The notes below the pieces were generated by a model, which worked only from the letters and a program-made list of their open reading frames with translations, searched no databases and was not told the origin of the DNA. A stretch of DNA of 64,000 nucleotides from Mycobacteriales bacterium (GTDB lineage Bacteria > Actinomycetota > Actinomycetes > Mycobacteriales > Mycobacteriaceae): positions 1-64,000 of the forward strand of contig JAHABL010000007.1 in assembly GCA_018376445.1 (NCBI GenBank), written 5' to 3'. Made by a program: the position numbers and the translations under genes. Shown one piece after another: positions 45,303-54,079 of this stretch; within the stretch, counting starts at the first letter, position 1; the number at the start of each line of letters is the position of its first letter.

Positions 45303-45935
45303 TTATCCGCGGTTCCTACTGCCGGCATCAGAGGCTTCGCCATCGGAATTTGTCGCCGATGCGGAAGCCTCTCCCGGATGGGGAGAACGATAGGCCTTCC
45401 AAATGTAGTCGACACCGGTAACAACAGTCAGAATGAGAGCCACACCCATGACGATCCAACCGCACCAGGCAAGCCAACCATCGTAGGGAATGAGGAGGAG
45501 GAAGACAGCCAGCGTTTGTGCCATTGTCTTGGCCTTACCGCCGCGGCTAGCAGGAACAACGCGATCCTTGAGAACAGTAAGACGCCAAATGGTGATACCA
45601 ATTTCCCGAATGAGGATAACAACTGTCACCCACCACCAGAGTTTTCCGACAATATTCAGGCTGATAAGTGCCGCCGCCATAATGGCCTTATCCGCAATTG
45701 GATCGGCAATCTTGCCAAAGTCAGTGACGAGACCGTAGCGGCGGGCAATACGACCGTCAGCAGTATCCGTCGCCATCGCAATACAGAAAATCACAACAGC
45801 CCAGATACGAGCAGTAACTTCCGGGGTTACGCAGAAAAGAACTACCAGAAATGCGGGCACAAGGATAATCCGAATAGCTGTTAGAACGTTCGGGATATTC
45901 CATACTTTCACACGGGATTCTTCCGCCATCGCCAT
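45303..45935 (-). CDS. pgsA: CDP-alcohol phosphatidyltransferase (PgsA type)
   Basis: An integral membrane enzyme that makes phosphatidylglycerol phosphate (or a related lipid) from CDP-diacylglycerol. About 210 aa with five to six helices. The catalytic motif DG-x2-AR-x8-G-x3-D-x3-D is intact in ADGRIARR ... DFGKIADPIAD. The start at 45935 has AGAAGG at proper distance; ATG 45944 would overlap it. M. tuberculosis has pgsA3 at this place. The exact acceptor alcohol cannot be told from the motif. Confidence 0.92.
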   Translation of the reverse strand: MAMAEESRVKVWNIPNVLTAIRIILVPAFLVVLFCVTPEVTARIWAVVIFCIAMATDTADGRIARRYGLVTDFGKIADPIADKAIMAAALISLNIVGKLWWWVTVVILIREIGITIWRLTVLKDRVVPASRGGKAKTMAQTLAVFLLLIPYDGWLAWCGWIVMGVALILTVVTGVDYIWKAYRSPHPGEASASATNSDGEASDAGSRNRG

Positions 45936-46013
45936 GTAGCCCATCCTTCTGTCGGTAGTGCATAGCCAGGTACCATCCTAGTCTGCCTTCTCCCCTAACC
46001 CCTGTCGAGGCGC

Positions 46014-46019
46014 TATCCT
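46014..46019 (+). promoter_or_regulatory. Candidate -10 box for leaderless argA
   Basis: TATCCT fits TANNNT and ends 7 bases before the argA ATG at 46027. There is no purine-rich ribosome site before the start. Confidence 0.5.
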
Positions 46020-46026
46020 GGTTGCT

Positions 46027-46572
46027 ATGACAAACTCTCCCGCTGCCGGTCCCGCTGCCGTCAGTGTACGGGCTGCCACCACCTATGATGTCCCTGGGAT
46101 TAAAGCCTTGGTTGACATCTATGCTGGCAAGATTCTTCTTGCCAAGAATCTCATCGACATCTACGAGGCGCTCCAGGAGTACGTCGTGGTGGAACTTGAT
46201 GGCCAAATTGTGGGGTGCGGAGCACTACATGTACTGTGGTCGGACTTGGGCGAATTGCGAACTGTCGCGGTCCATCCTGATGTTCAGGGGCAAGGCATTG
46301 GCCATAGAATTGTCACAACGTTGCTAAGTAAAGCCTGTGAATTAGGGCTGAATCGAGTCTTTGTCCTCACCTTCGAAGTGGACTTTTTTGCTCGTTATGG
46401 ATTCGAAGTTATCGAAGGAACCCCAGTTAGCAGGCCTATTTATGACCAGATGCTGCGGTCCTACGATGCTGGCGTAGCAGAATTCCTCGACTTGTCCTCC
46501 GTAAAGCCAAACACACTTGGCAATACGCGCATGCTAGCTCATGTGGAACCACACTGTCCCGCACTAAAATAG
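46027..46572 (+). CDS. argA: Amino-acid N-acetyltransferase, Rv2747 (ArgA) type
   Basis: Likely N-acetylates glutamate for the first step of arginine synthesis. The 181-aa GNAT protein has RTVAVHPDVQGQGIGHRIV as the acetyl-CoA site and FEVDFFARYGFEVIE, the characteristic late motif of the short ArgA proteins. Position between pgsA and ftsK is that of Rv2747 in M. tuberculosis. It lacks the kinase-like domain of classical NAGS, as expected for this type. It is divergent from pgsA with a short gap and appears leaderless. Confidence 0.88.
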   Translation: MTNSPAAGPAAVSVRAATTYDVPGIKALVDIYAGKILLAKNLIDIYEALQEYVVVELDGQIVGCGALHVLWSDLGELRTVAVHPDVQGQGIGHRIVTTLLSKACELGLNRVFVLTFEVDFFARYGFEVIEGTPVSRPIYDQMLRSYDAGVAEFLDLSSVKPNTLGNTRMLAHVEPHCPALK

Positions 46573-46620
46573 AACTCAGAATATTTTCTGTTAGTACTGG
46601 ACCATCATGAGGAGAAAACC

Positions 46621-46908
46621 ATGTCTGTTTTCGCATTTAGCTATGTGTATGACGACGCAAATGCCGCCAAGATGGATGAACTGCGTCCCTTGCACCGTGG
46701 TTACCTTGGTGAGGGAGCAAAACACGATATCGTTCTCGCCTCTGGACCGTTCACCAGCGGTGAAGGCGCCCTTATCTTGGTGAAGGCAAAGGACGAAGAA
46801 GAAGCTACCGACTTTATGAACCAGGATCCGTTCTACAAGAACGGTATGGTCGTGGATCGGTCCTGCCGTGAGTGGAAGTCGGTGCTCGGCGCTTTCACTG
46901 ACTGCTAA
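46621..46908 (+). CDS. YciI family protein
   Basis: A 95-aa ferredoxin-like-fold protein with the YciI pattern: MDELRPLHRGYL (conserved His), VLASGPF and the DPF-x-KNGMV segment. Characterised members are dimeric; some have weak dehalogenase-like or hydrolase activity and most have no known substrate. ATG 46621 follows GAGGAG. It lies 48 bases after argA and may be co-transcribed. It ends at a strong terminator. Confidence 0.86.
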   Translation: MSVFAFSYVYDDANAAKMDELRPLHRGYLGEGAKHDIVLASGPFTSGEGALILVKAKDEEEATDFMNQDPFYKNGMVVDRSCREWKSVLGAFTDC

Positions 46909-46923
46909 CCTGACGACAAACTA

Positions 46924-46963
46924 GAAAGGTCCTGACTCTCGCTGCGGGGAGTCAGGACCTTTC
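46924..46963. terminator. Bidirectional terminator between YciI gene and TerC gene
   Basis: A 15-bp perfect stem (46924-46938 with 46949-46963) and a T run, 15 bases after the YciI stop and 27 before the convergent TerC gene end. Confidence 0.9.
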
Positions 46964-46990
46964 TTTTGTGTCGTCGGCGGCGACAAGAGC

Positions 46991-48154
46991 TTAGTCGGTA
47001 GCAGGCTTCTTCTTATTGCGCCGACGAAGATGGGGGTGAGGGAAAAGAGGCTCATCGTCGTCATAGCCCACATCTGACAGGGCATGCGCAACTGCATCGG
47101 CATCCATGGCCGCAAGCTGCCCCTCTTCTTCTCCGATAGGCGCTTCTGGATCATGAGTTCCGCGCCGCTTGTCTACTGCGTTCTTAATGACAGAGGCAAC
47201 CACCGTGACGACAAGGACACCAAGAATGAAGAGCAGCGAGAAAGTAATGGAAGGCTGCCAGACGTGAACAGGCTCACCATTATTAATAAAAGGCACCTTG
47301 TTTTCATGGAGAGCATGCAACACCAGCTTGAGACCAATAAAACCAAGGATGATGGACAAACCGTAGCTGAGCAGTGATAACCGATCAAGCAAACCATGCA
47401 GAAGAAAGTACAGCTGTCGCAGGCCCAACAGCGCCAGGGCGTTCGTCATGAACACGATATACGGTTCTTTGGTGAGACCATAGATGGCAGGAATCGAGTC
47501 CATAGCGAAAAGAACGTCGGTAAAACCAATCGCGACGAGCGCGATGAAAAGCGGGGTAAACATTACCTTGCCGCCACGGCGGAACATAATGCGATCCCCG
47601 TGAAGTTCAGGGCTCACATGGAAGAACTTCGACGCGAGCTTCACTGACGCGCGTTCACTAACCGGTTTGGGTTCTTCGTCCTTAAACTCTTCTACTACCA
47701 GTTTGATGGCGGTGTAGAGCAGGAAGAGACCAAAGAGATAGAAGACCCATGCCCATGCGTTGATAGCTGCAGCACCAATCCCGATGAAGATAGCCCGCAG
47801 CGCAAGAGCGATAGCAATGCCGATGAGAAGAACTTTTTGCTGATATTTCGCAGGAACACGAAAGCTACCCAAAATGAGGGCGAAGACAAAGAGATTATCT
47901 ACTGATAGAGCCTTCTCGGTGACGTAGCCAGCGAAAAACTCCATACCATGCTGGTGAGGGTTGCCTGGTTCTCCCCAATACCACCATAGGAAACTGCCAA
48001 AGATGCACGCGATAACGACATAGAACAGCGACCACAGAGCAGCTTCCTTGAGGGAAGGGACATGTGGAGTTTTAACGTGGGAATAGAAATCGAAAAAGAA
48101 GAAGCCGATGATCACCAACACACTGATGATCCATGTTAAGGCATTAACTTCCAT
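46991..48154 (-). CDS. TerC family integral membrane protein
   Basis: A 387-aa protein with about seven to nine membrane helices. Family signatures: TEKALSVDNLFVF and FTDVLFAMDSIPAIYGL, each with the acidic residues thought to bind metal (Alx and TerC members export manganese or associate with metal resistance). ATG 48154 follows GGAGGGAG; an upstream in-frame start lacks this. The C-terminal tail of about 60 residues is charged and ends in a basic patch. It sits between ftsK and argA, where M. tuberculosis has none. Mn export is inference from the family. Confidence 0.9.
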   Translation of the reverse strand: MEVNALTWIISVLVIIGFFFFDFYSHVKTPHVPSLKEAALWSLFYVVIACIFGSFLWWYWGEPGNPHQHGMEFFAGYVTEKALSVDNLFVFALILGSFRVPAKYQQKVLLIGIAIALALRAIFIGIGAAAINAWAWVFYLFGLFLLYTAIKLVVEEFKDEEPKPVSERASVKLASKFFHVSPELHGDRIMFRRGGKVMFTPLFIALVAIGFTDVLFAMDSIPAIYGLTKEPYIVFMTNALALLGLRQLYFLLHGLLDRLSLLSYGLSIILGFIGLKLVLHALHENKVPFINNGEPVHVWQPSITFSLLFILGVLVVTVVASVIKNAVDKRRGTHDPEAPIGEEEGQLAAMDADAVAHALSDVGYDDDEPLFPHPHLRRRNKKKPATD

Positions 48155-48357
48155 AGAACTCCCTCCGGGGATGTGCAAATACACGAATCTCCGGAGGTCT
48201 CTCCCGCTACAATCCTCATACCGTTAAGAATGCGGACTGAGCCCGTTCGCCGGTTAAGTACGGACTTAACGTGTTGACGACGAGTGCGGATGTGGGATAC
48301 TCCCCTCCTACACGGTCCAGTGTACAGAAGAGTCGGACAAGCGCTCTAACGACACAG

Positions 48358-50874
48358 CTAGCCTTCGTTCGTAGCGTGTGGGTCGCCACCTTTCAGCGAC
48401 CACATCACGGCGTCAAGCTCTTCCGGTTTCACCAGGACTTCACGGGCTTTCGAGCCTTCGGACGGACCAACAATACCACGCGATTCCATGAGATCCATGA
48501 GACGTCCTGCCTTCGCAAACCCCACGCGGAGCTTTCGCTGCAGCATAGACGTCGATCCGAACTGCGACGTGATAACGAGTTCTGCAGCAGCGAGGAGGTC
48601 ATCTAGGTCTTTACCGATTTCCTCATCGATTTCCCTACCTTGTGCTTTTTGTTCCGTTACGCCCTCTTCATATTCTGGCTCGGCCTGTTCTTTAATGAAG
48701 GTGACGATACGGTAGATCTCTTCATCGGAAACAAATGCGCCCTGCATACGCACAGGACGGCCGCCCTGCGCGATAAAGAGTGCATCACCCATACCGATGA
48801 GGTTCTCCGCACCACCTTGATCCAGAATGACACGCGAGTCTGTCAGAGACGAGGTGGCGAATGCCAGGCGCGATGGCACATTGGACTTAATGAGACCGGT
48901 GACGACGTCCACTGAAGGTCGCTGGGTGGCAAGAATGAGGTGGATACCCGCCGCACGAGCTTTTTGGGTCAGCCGAACGATGGAGTCTTCCACCTCTTTT
49001 CCTGAGGTCATCATGAGGTCAGCGAGCTCATCAACGATACAGACAATGCGCGGATACGGCTTGTATACTCGCTCGGAGCCCAGCGGTGCGGTTATTTCTC
49101 CGGACACGACCTTCGCATTAAAGTCGCTAATCTTTCGTGTGCCAGTGGCCTGCATGTCCTTATAGCGCTGTTCCATCTCTTCGACCAACCACTCCAACGC
49201 AGCCGCAGCTTTCTTTGGTTGCGTGACAATAGGAGTAATGAGATGAGGAATGCCCTCGTAGGGAGTGAGCTCAACCATCTTGGGATCGATGAGAATGAGG
49301 CGTAGTTGTTCTGGAGTGGAGCGGACCAACATGGAAATGAGGGTGGAGTTTACAAAGGCAGACTTACCCGATCCGGTAGCACCGGCGACCAGCAGGTGCG
49401 GCATCTTCTCGATGGACGAGTGGACGAAGCCGCCTTCAATGTCTTTCCCCATGCCTATCATCATCGGGTCATTATTGCGCTGCATGTAGTCGCATGTCAG
49501 TACATCATGAAGACGCACCATCTCGCGGTCCGTGTTGGGGACCTCGATACCAACGGCGGATTTACCCGGGATAGGGGCGAGGAGACGAATATTGTCGTTG
49601 GCGACAGCGTACGCAATATTGCGTTGCACACCGGTGATCTTTTCGACTTTCACTCCAGAGCCAAGTGACACTTCATAACGAGTCACTGTCGGTCCACGGC
49701 TCATCCCGGTGACTGCAGCATCAATCGCAAATTGTTCGAAGACTCCATTAATAGCATCGATGATGAGGTCATTAGCGCGGGAATGTCCCCGTGCCGGTTC
49801 ACCAGCGATAAGAAGTTCTGCATCGGGCAGTTCGTAATCCGTGTCGGAGAACTCCGTACTCATAACGAGTTCGTCATCGTCATCATCGACATGCGCGACC
49901 GTTGAATTGTCCTCGACGGTGGGGGTGTCAGCGGCGTCGTCTTCGTCATAGTTCGCGATTCGTTCGCGCCACTGCTGCCGCATGAGGGCAAGTTCAGAGG
50001 TCTCCGATTCCGTCGGATAGTTTTCTTCCGGGCTACGAGAGAGGTAGGCCGGTTGGAGTTCAGTATCCTCCGCCTCATCTTCGTCATCAGGGGGGATGAT
50101 GCTGGCTTCCGCACGTTGGGCTGCAATCCAGCCTCGGATAGTAATCCATGATGTCCGTAGGTAGGCGCCCACATCTTGAATGCGACGATTGGTGAGGAGC
50201 AGAAGGCTGAAGAATGCGACGAGAAGGAAGATGATGACGGCGAGTGGTGAGGTGAGTCCCCGCACGAGCGGCTCTCCGGTGATGAAGCCGATCACACCAG
50301 CACCGTCTTGAACCTCCTGGACGTTTTGGGGTCTGCCACTGGCAATGTGCCAGATGCCCAGCACGGACCAGCTCAGCAGCGTTCCACCGAGGACGATGGG
50401 AACGCGACACTCTTCCTTGATTGGTGGGGTAAGCATCAGCAGGAAAGCGGCTGCAAAAAGCAAGATTGGGAGCAGGTGCACTGCCGTTCCCACAACGTAG
50501 CTCAATCCCCCAAGGACATATCCTCCGATGGGGACGGACATGGGTGCCCACAGCATGACACTGAGGATAATACCCAGGGCAAGGCAAAAGAGAGCCCAAC
50601 CGTCCCGCGCATGCCCCGCGTCAATCTCACCAGCACGACTAATTGTCCGTACCCCCTTACCGACACCGGTTGCTAGTGCTGTCCAGCCTTTTTTCAGCCC
50701 CTGTCCCACAGCGCTGAACGCGCCTGCGGTGCGCTGTGCCACTGGTGATTGCGGACGGCGAGTCTGTGGACGGCGATTCGATTGCCGTTTTCCAGCGTTT
50801 CGGCATGCAGTAGGACGACGGGCAGCGATGCTGCTGCCACGTCGTGCTTGCTGTGGGGCCCGAGAAGCGCTCAC
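48358..50874 (-). CDS. ftsK: DNA translocase FtsK/SpoIIIE
   Basis: Moves chromosome dimers to dif at division. The 838-aa product starts at GTG 50874 (a TTG at 50907 is in frame, and start choice is uncertain). An Arg-rich N-terminus comes first, then four membrane helices (about 90-220), an acidic linker (about 260-360), the motor with Walker A GATGSGKSAF (about 497-505), and the C-terminal gamma winged helix for KOPS reading (about 765-835). It stands upstream of the TerC gene. It is downstream of rnj, with a long inverted repeat between the two. Confidence 0.93.
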   Translation of the reverse strand: MSASRAPQQARRGSSIAARRPTACRNAGKRQSNRRPQTRRPQSPVAQRTAGAFSAVGQGLKKGWTALATGVGKGVRTISRAGEIDAGHARDGWALFCLALGIILSVMLWAPMSVPIGGYVLGGLSYVVGTAVHLLPILLFAAAFLLMLTPPIKEECRVPIVLGGTLLSWSVLGIWHIASGRPQNVQEVQDGAGVIGFITGEPLVRGLTSPLAVIIFLLVAFFSLLLLTNRRIQDVGAYLRTSWITIRGWIAAQRAEASIIPPDDEDEAEDTELQPAYLSRSPEENYPTESETSELALMRQQWRERIANYDEDDAADTPTVEDNSTVAHVDDDDDELVMSTEFSDTDYELPDAELLIAGEPARGHSRANDLIIDAINGVFEQFAIDAAVTGMSRGPTVTRYEVSLGSGVKVEKITGVQRNIAYAVANDNIRLLAPIPGKSAVGIEVPNTDREMVRLHDVLTCDYMQRNNDPMMIGMGKDIEGGFVHSSIEKMPHLLVAGATGSGKSAFVNSTLISMLVRSTPEQLRLILIDPKMVELTPYEGIPHLITPIVTQPKKAAAALEWLVEEMEQRYKDMQATGTRKISDFNAKVVSGEITAPLGSERVYKPYPRIVCIVDELADLMMTSGKEVEDSIVRLTQKARAAGIHLILATQRPSVDVVTGLIKSNVPSRLAFATSSLTDSRVILDQGGAENLIGMGDALFIAQGGRPVRMQGAFVSDEEIYRIVTFIKEQAEPEYEEGVTEQKAQGREIDEEIGKDLDDLLAAAELVITSQFGSTSMLQRKLRVGFAKAGRLMDLMESRGIVGPSEGSKAREVLVKPEELDAVMWSLKGGDPHATNEG

Positions 50875-50923
50875 TGTAAAAGCGGGGTCCTTTCCTGCGG
50901 TAATCAAGAAGGCATACTGACGG

Positions 50924-50954
50924 TATTAGTGTAACCCCTTTAGTCACACTAATA
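50924..50954. promoter_or_regulatory. 9-bp inverted repeat upstream of ftsK
   Basis: TATTAGTGT (50924-50932) and ACACTAATA (50946-50954) are perfect complements, 13 bases apart. It may be an operator, a hairpin, or an rnj/ftsK boundary element; no known consensus fits. Confidence 0.4.
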
Positions 50955-51005
50955 ACATTGGTAACACACTGTCGTGCACAAAACCGGCGGAAAGAACCAG
51001 TGGTT

Positions 51006-52874
51006 CTACTCCTGCGGCGGCTCCGCCATGATGACGGTAGGCACAATCATCGGACGACGACGCCACTTCTTCGCCACCCACTTCCCTACCGTACGACGCA
51101 CTGTTTGCGCCATACGATACGGATCATTCTCTGCCTCTTTTGCCAGCTTCCGTAGTGCTTTCTCCACTAACTCTGGCACATCATCCAGCGCATCCGGCTC
51201 ATCAGTGAAGCCTTTACCCATCACCTGCGGAGTAGCAAGCGGCTGTCCAGAGCGGCGGTCAACCACTACCGTAGCCGCGATGAAGCCGCCTTCACCCAGG
51301 ATGGCGCGATCGGCCAACACATCACTGCTAATATCACCGGTCGACAAGCCGTCAACATACAGGTGTCCTACCGGTACTTGCCCCGCAATCGATAGACGAC
51401 CTTCGAAGAGGTCAACACACACACCGTTAGCAGCGAAAACCACGCGGTCCGGAGCGACTCCCGTCGAAACTGCCAAATCGCGATTATAGCGCAGATGACG
51501 CCACTCCCCATGAACCGGCATCACATTCGATGGGCGAGCTGCGTTGTAGAGGAACAGGAGGTCAGTAGAGTAACCGTGTCCCGACACATGGATATTCGCG
51601 TCGTGGTTAGTAATAACCTTGATACCGCGTTGTGCAAGCGTATTTAGCATGCCGAACACAGTCTCTTCATTACCAGGCACCACAGATGAGGACATGATGA
51701 CGGTATCGCCATCTTGCAGACTTACCTGGCGGTGCTCACTGCGCGCCATACGCGCCAGCCCCGCCATCGCCTCTCCCTGAGTACCCGTCGTCATCACAAC
51801 AACCTCGTCACGACGGTATTTGTTAATATCCTGAGCGTCAATAAGGTCGTCATCTGAGATAGTGAAGAGACCCATCTCACGGGCAATAGCCATGTTGCGG
51901 ACCATTGAGCGCCCGCTCAAGGCCAACTTACGATGTGCCGACACGGCGGCATCGGCGACCATCTGTACGCGGGTGACGTTAGAAGCGAAACAGGCCACAA
52001 CAACAAGTTCCTGCGCATCGCGGATGAGGCGACGCAAGGCTGGCTCAATTTCTGCTTCGCTCGGAGCCAAACCTTTATGAGTGGCATTCGTCGAATCGAC
52101 GAGCATGAGATCTATACCGTCATCACCAAAACGGGACAACGCAGGCAGATCGGTGGGCAGATTATCTTTAGGAGTTTGATCGACTTTGATATCACCGGTT
52201 TGCACAACTACCCCAGCTGGGGACTTCACTACCACACCCAGTGCTCCCGGGATCGAGTGATTCACGTGGAAAAACTCGACGGTAAAGGGGCCTGCCCTAT
52301 GGCTCGATTCTCTCGTCACATTGATGCAATGTGGATGCAGCCGATGCTCCTCACACTTCGCCTTAACCAGAGCATTTGTAAACTCGCTGCCAACGATGGG
52401 AATATCTGGCCGCAGCTTGAGAAGGAAGGGAATAGCCCCAATATGGTCTTCATGGCCATGGGTGAGAACAAGTGCCTCGATATCATCGAGCCGATCTTCC
52501 AGGTATCCAAAGTCTGGCAAGATCAGATCGATCCCCGGCTCCGATGAGCTGGGGAACAGCACACCGCAGTCGCAGAGAAGAATGCGCCCGTCGTATTCGT
52601 AGGTCATCATGTTACGACCGATTTCGGACACACCTCCCAGAGCTACTAGTCGCATAGCCCCCGGGGGGAGCGGAGCGGGAGAAGGGAGCGGTTCAGAAAG
52701 GTCCATCCCCTGCATCATGTGCACACCACCATAATTCGACTCGGTGTACATCTCTGCAGAAGAGTTGGTGGAGCTGGCGTTGTCGTTATCATAGGCCAAA
52801 GTTTCGGAGTTAGCCTCAGGCGGCCCCATGCGGCGAGTAACGCGCTTGCGGCCGGTACGTTTCGTATCAGACAT
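51006..52874 (-). CDS. rnj: Ribonuclease J
   Basis: A metallo-beta-lactamase-fold enzyme with 5' exo- and endoribonuclease activity, central to RNA maturation and decay. The 622-aa product has the metal motif HGHEDH (139-144), a beta-CASP domain, and a C-terminal domain. The first 75 residues are an extra low-complexity tail (Arg-rich, then Asn/Ser-rich, then Pro-rich), longer than the roughly 558-aa M. tuberculosis enzyme as I recall. ATG 52874 follows AAGGAT. Two hairpins lie directly in front of it. Confidence 0.96.
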   Translation of the reverse strand: MSDTKRTGRKRVTRRMGPPEANSETLAYDNDNASSTNSSAEMYTESNYGGVHMMQGMDLSEPLPSPAPLPPGAMRLVALGGVSEIGRNMMTYEYDGRILLCDCGVLFPSSSEPGIDLILPDFGYLEDRLDDIEALVLTHGHEDHIGAIPFLLKLRPDIPIVGSEFTNALVKAKCEEHRLHPHCINVTRESSHRAGPFTVEFFHVNHSIPGALGVVVKSPAGVVVQTGDIKVDQTPKDNLPTDLPALSRFGDDGIDLMLVDSTNATHKGLAPSEAEIEPALRRLIRDAQELVVVACFASNVTRVQMVADAAVSAHRKLALSGRSMVRNMAIAREMGLFTISDDDLIDAQDINKYRRDEVVVMTTGTQGEAMAGLARMARSEHRQVSLQDGDTVIMSSSVVPGNEETVFGMLNTLAQRGIKVITNHDANIHVSGHGYSTDLLFLYNAARPSNVMPVHGEWRHLRYNRDLAVSTGVAPDRVVFAANGVCVDLFEGRLSIAGQVPVGHLYVDGLSTGDISSDVLADRAILGEGGFIAATVVVDRRSGQPLATPQVMGKGFTDEPDALDDVPELVEKALRKLAKEAENDPYRMAQTVRRTVGKWVAKKWRRRPMIVPTVIMAEPPQE

Positions 52875-52892
52875 ACTTATCCTTCAATTGTG

Positions 52893-52930
52893 TATCCCCG
52901 CTGTGGGGATAAGGCGACGGTCATCGTCGC
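52893..52930 (-). promoter_or_regulatory. Structured leader of rnj (two hairpins)
   Basis: TATCCCC pairs with GGGGATA (52893-52899 with 52905-52911), and GCGACG pairs with CGTCGC (52914-52919 with 52925-52930). Both lie 18-57 bases in front of the rnj start, in what would be its mRNA leader. Confidence 0.45.
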
Positions 52931-53066
52931 GAGCGGTCTAAAAAGATGCGACAGCGTTCAACGGCACCCCGTGGTTCGAATGTCTCCCCCTCCACCATAA
53001 CCATCTCATCCCTCTAGATAGTCCCGGTGACGTCATACTCATAGCAGATTTGCCGAAGCGCCCTGT

Positions 53067-53972
53067 TTACAGCACACCTACCTGACGCAGGTCTTCTGCT
53101 AAAACATCCATGGTGGCAGCATCAAGTGGCACCTGTGGCAATCGTGGAATACCGACGGGTACACCAATGAGCTGCAGGGCAGCCTTGGCGAAACTCACTC
53201 CACCAGAACGAGCCATGGCACGATTGAGCGGGAACATGGTGGCATTCAACCGCAAGGCCTCGGCGAGATCGCCGCGGTCAAACGCATTCCGCATCTCCCG
53301 CAGAGTGCGAGAGGCCAGGTGCCCCACCACTGACACGAATCCTGTGGCTCCAACGGAAAGCCACGGAATATTGATAGGATCATCGCCAGAATAGAGGGCT
53401 AGTTCGGTGTTCTGGTAGAGACGACCACCGGCAGCCAGGTCCCCTTTAGCCTCTTTGATAGCCACAATGTTGGGGACTTCCGCCAACCGCATGGCCGTTT
53501 CCTCAGCAATCGGGGTAGCAGTACGCCCAGGAATGTCGTAAAGCATCACGGGGCTATCGACGGCTTCAGCAACTGCTTTGAAGTGCTGGTAAAGACCCTC
53601 TTGCGGGGGCTTCGAGTAGTAGGGAGTAACGACCAACAGTGCGTCTGCGCCTGCTGCTTCCGACTTCCGCGCCAACTCAATGGAAGACGCCGTGCTGTAG
53701 TTCCCAGCTCCCGCCACGATCTTGGCACGATCGCCCACTGCTGCCTTTACCTCACGCATCAGTGTCAGTTTTTCTTCAGTGGACGTCGTCGGAGATTCAC
53801 CAGTCGTACCAGCCAGTACAAGGCCATCGCAGCCATCATCGACAAGCTTCTTGGCGAGCTTTACACCTGCGTCAATGTCGAGCTTCATATCCTTGTCGAA
53901 GGGGGTCACCATTGCGACAAGGACGGTTCCAAAGTGCTCTGCAGCGCGAGTGCTGGCCATTCCGTTCGTCAT
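53067..53972 (-). CDS. dapA: 4-Hydroxy-tetrahydrodipicolinate synthase
   Basis: Condenses pyruvate with aspartate semialdehyde, the first committed step to lysine and diaminopimelate. The 301-aa TIM barrel has GTTGES (55-60), Tyr145 in MLYDIPGRT, and Schiff-base Lys173 in AIKEAKGD. ATG 53972 has TAGTCT 7 bases upstream and no ribosome site, suggesting a leaderless mRNA. rnj follows 192 bases downstream on the same strand, as in M. tuberculosis. Confidence 0.96.
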   Translation of the reverse strand: MTNGMASTRAAEHFGTVLVAMVTPFDKDMKLDIDAGVKLAKKLVDDGCDGLVLAGTTGESPTTSTEEKLTLMREVKAAVGDRAKIVAGAGNYSTASSIELARKSEAAGADALLVVTPYYSKPPQEGLYQHFKAVAEAVDSPVMLYDIPGRTATPIAEETAMRLAEVPNIVAIKEAKGDLAAGGRLYQNTELALYSGDDPINIPWLSVGATGFVSVVGHLASRTLREMRNAFDRGDLAEALRLNATMFPLNRAMARSGGVSFAKAALQLIGVPVGIPRLPQVPLDAATMDVLAEDLRQVGVL

Positions 53973-53979
53973 AGCTTTT

Positions 53980-53985
53980 AGACTA
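53980..53985 (-). promoter_or_regulatory. Candidate -10 box for leaderless dapA
   Basis: TAGTCT on the minus strand fits TANNNT and ends 7 bases before the dapA ATG. Confidence 0.5.
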
Positions 53986-54079
53986 CCCGTTTCTCTCGAT
54001 GATTGAGGAACTGAGGACTATGTTAAAGCGCGATCCTCAGCACTCTTTCACTATAGTGCCCCCGGTTGGCCAGACTGAT

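Noticed and set aside
52931..52996. tRNA-like string on the plus strand, with GAGCGGTCTAAA, GGTTCGAAT and a CTCCACCA-like end
   Set aside because: The acceptor 5' strand, anticodon stem and T stem do not pair. It looks like a coincidence or, at most, a degraded class II tRNA remnant; tRNAscan-SE would settle it.
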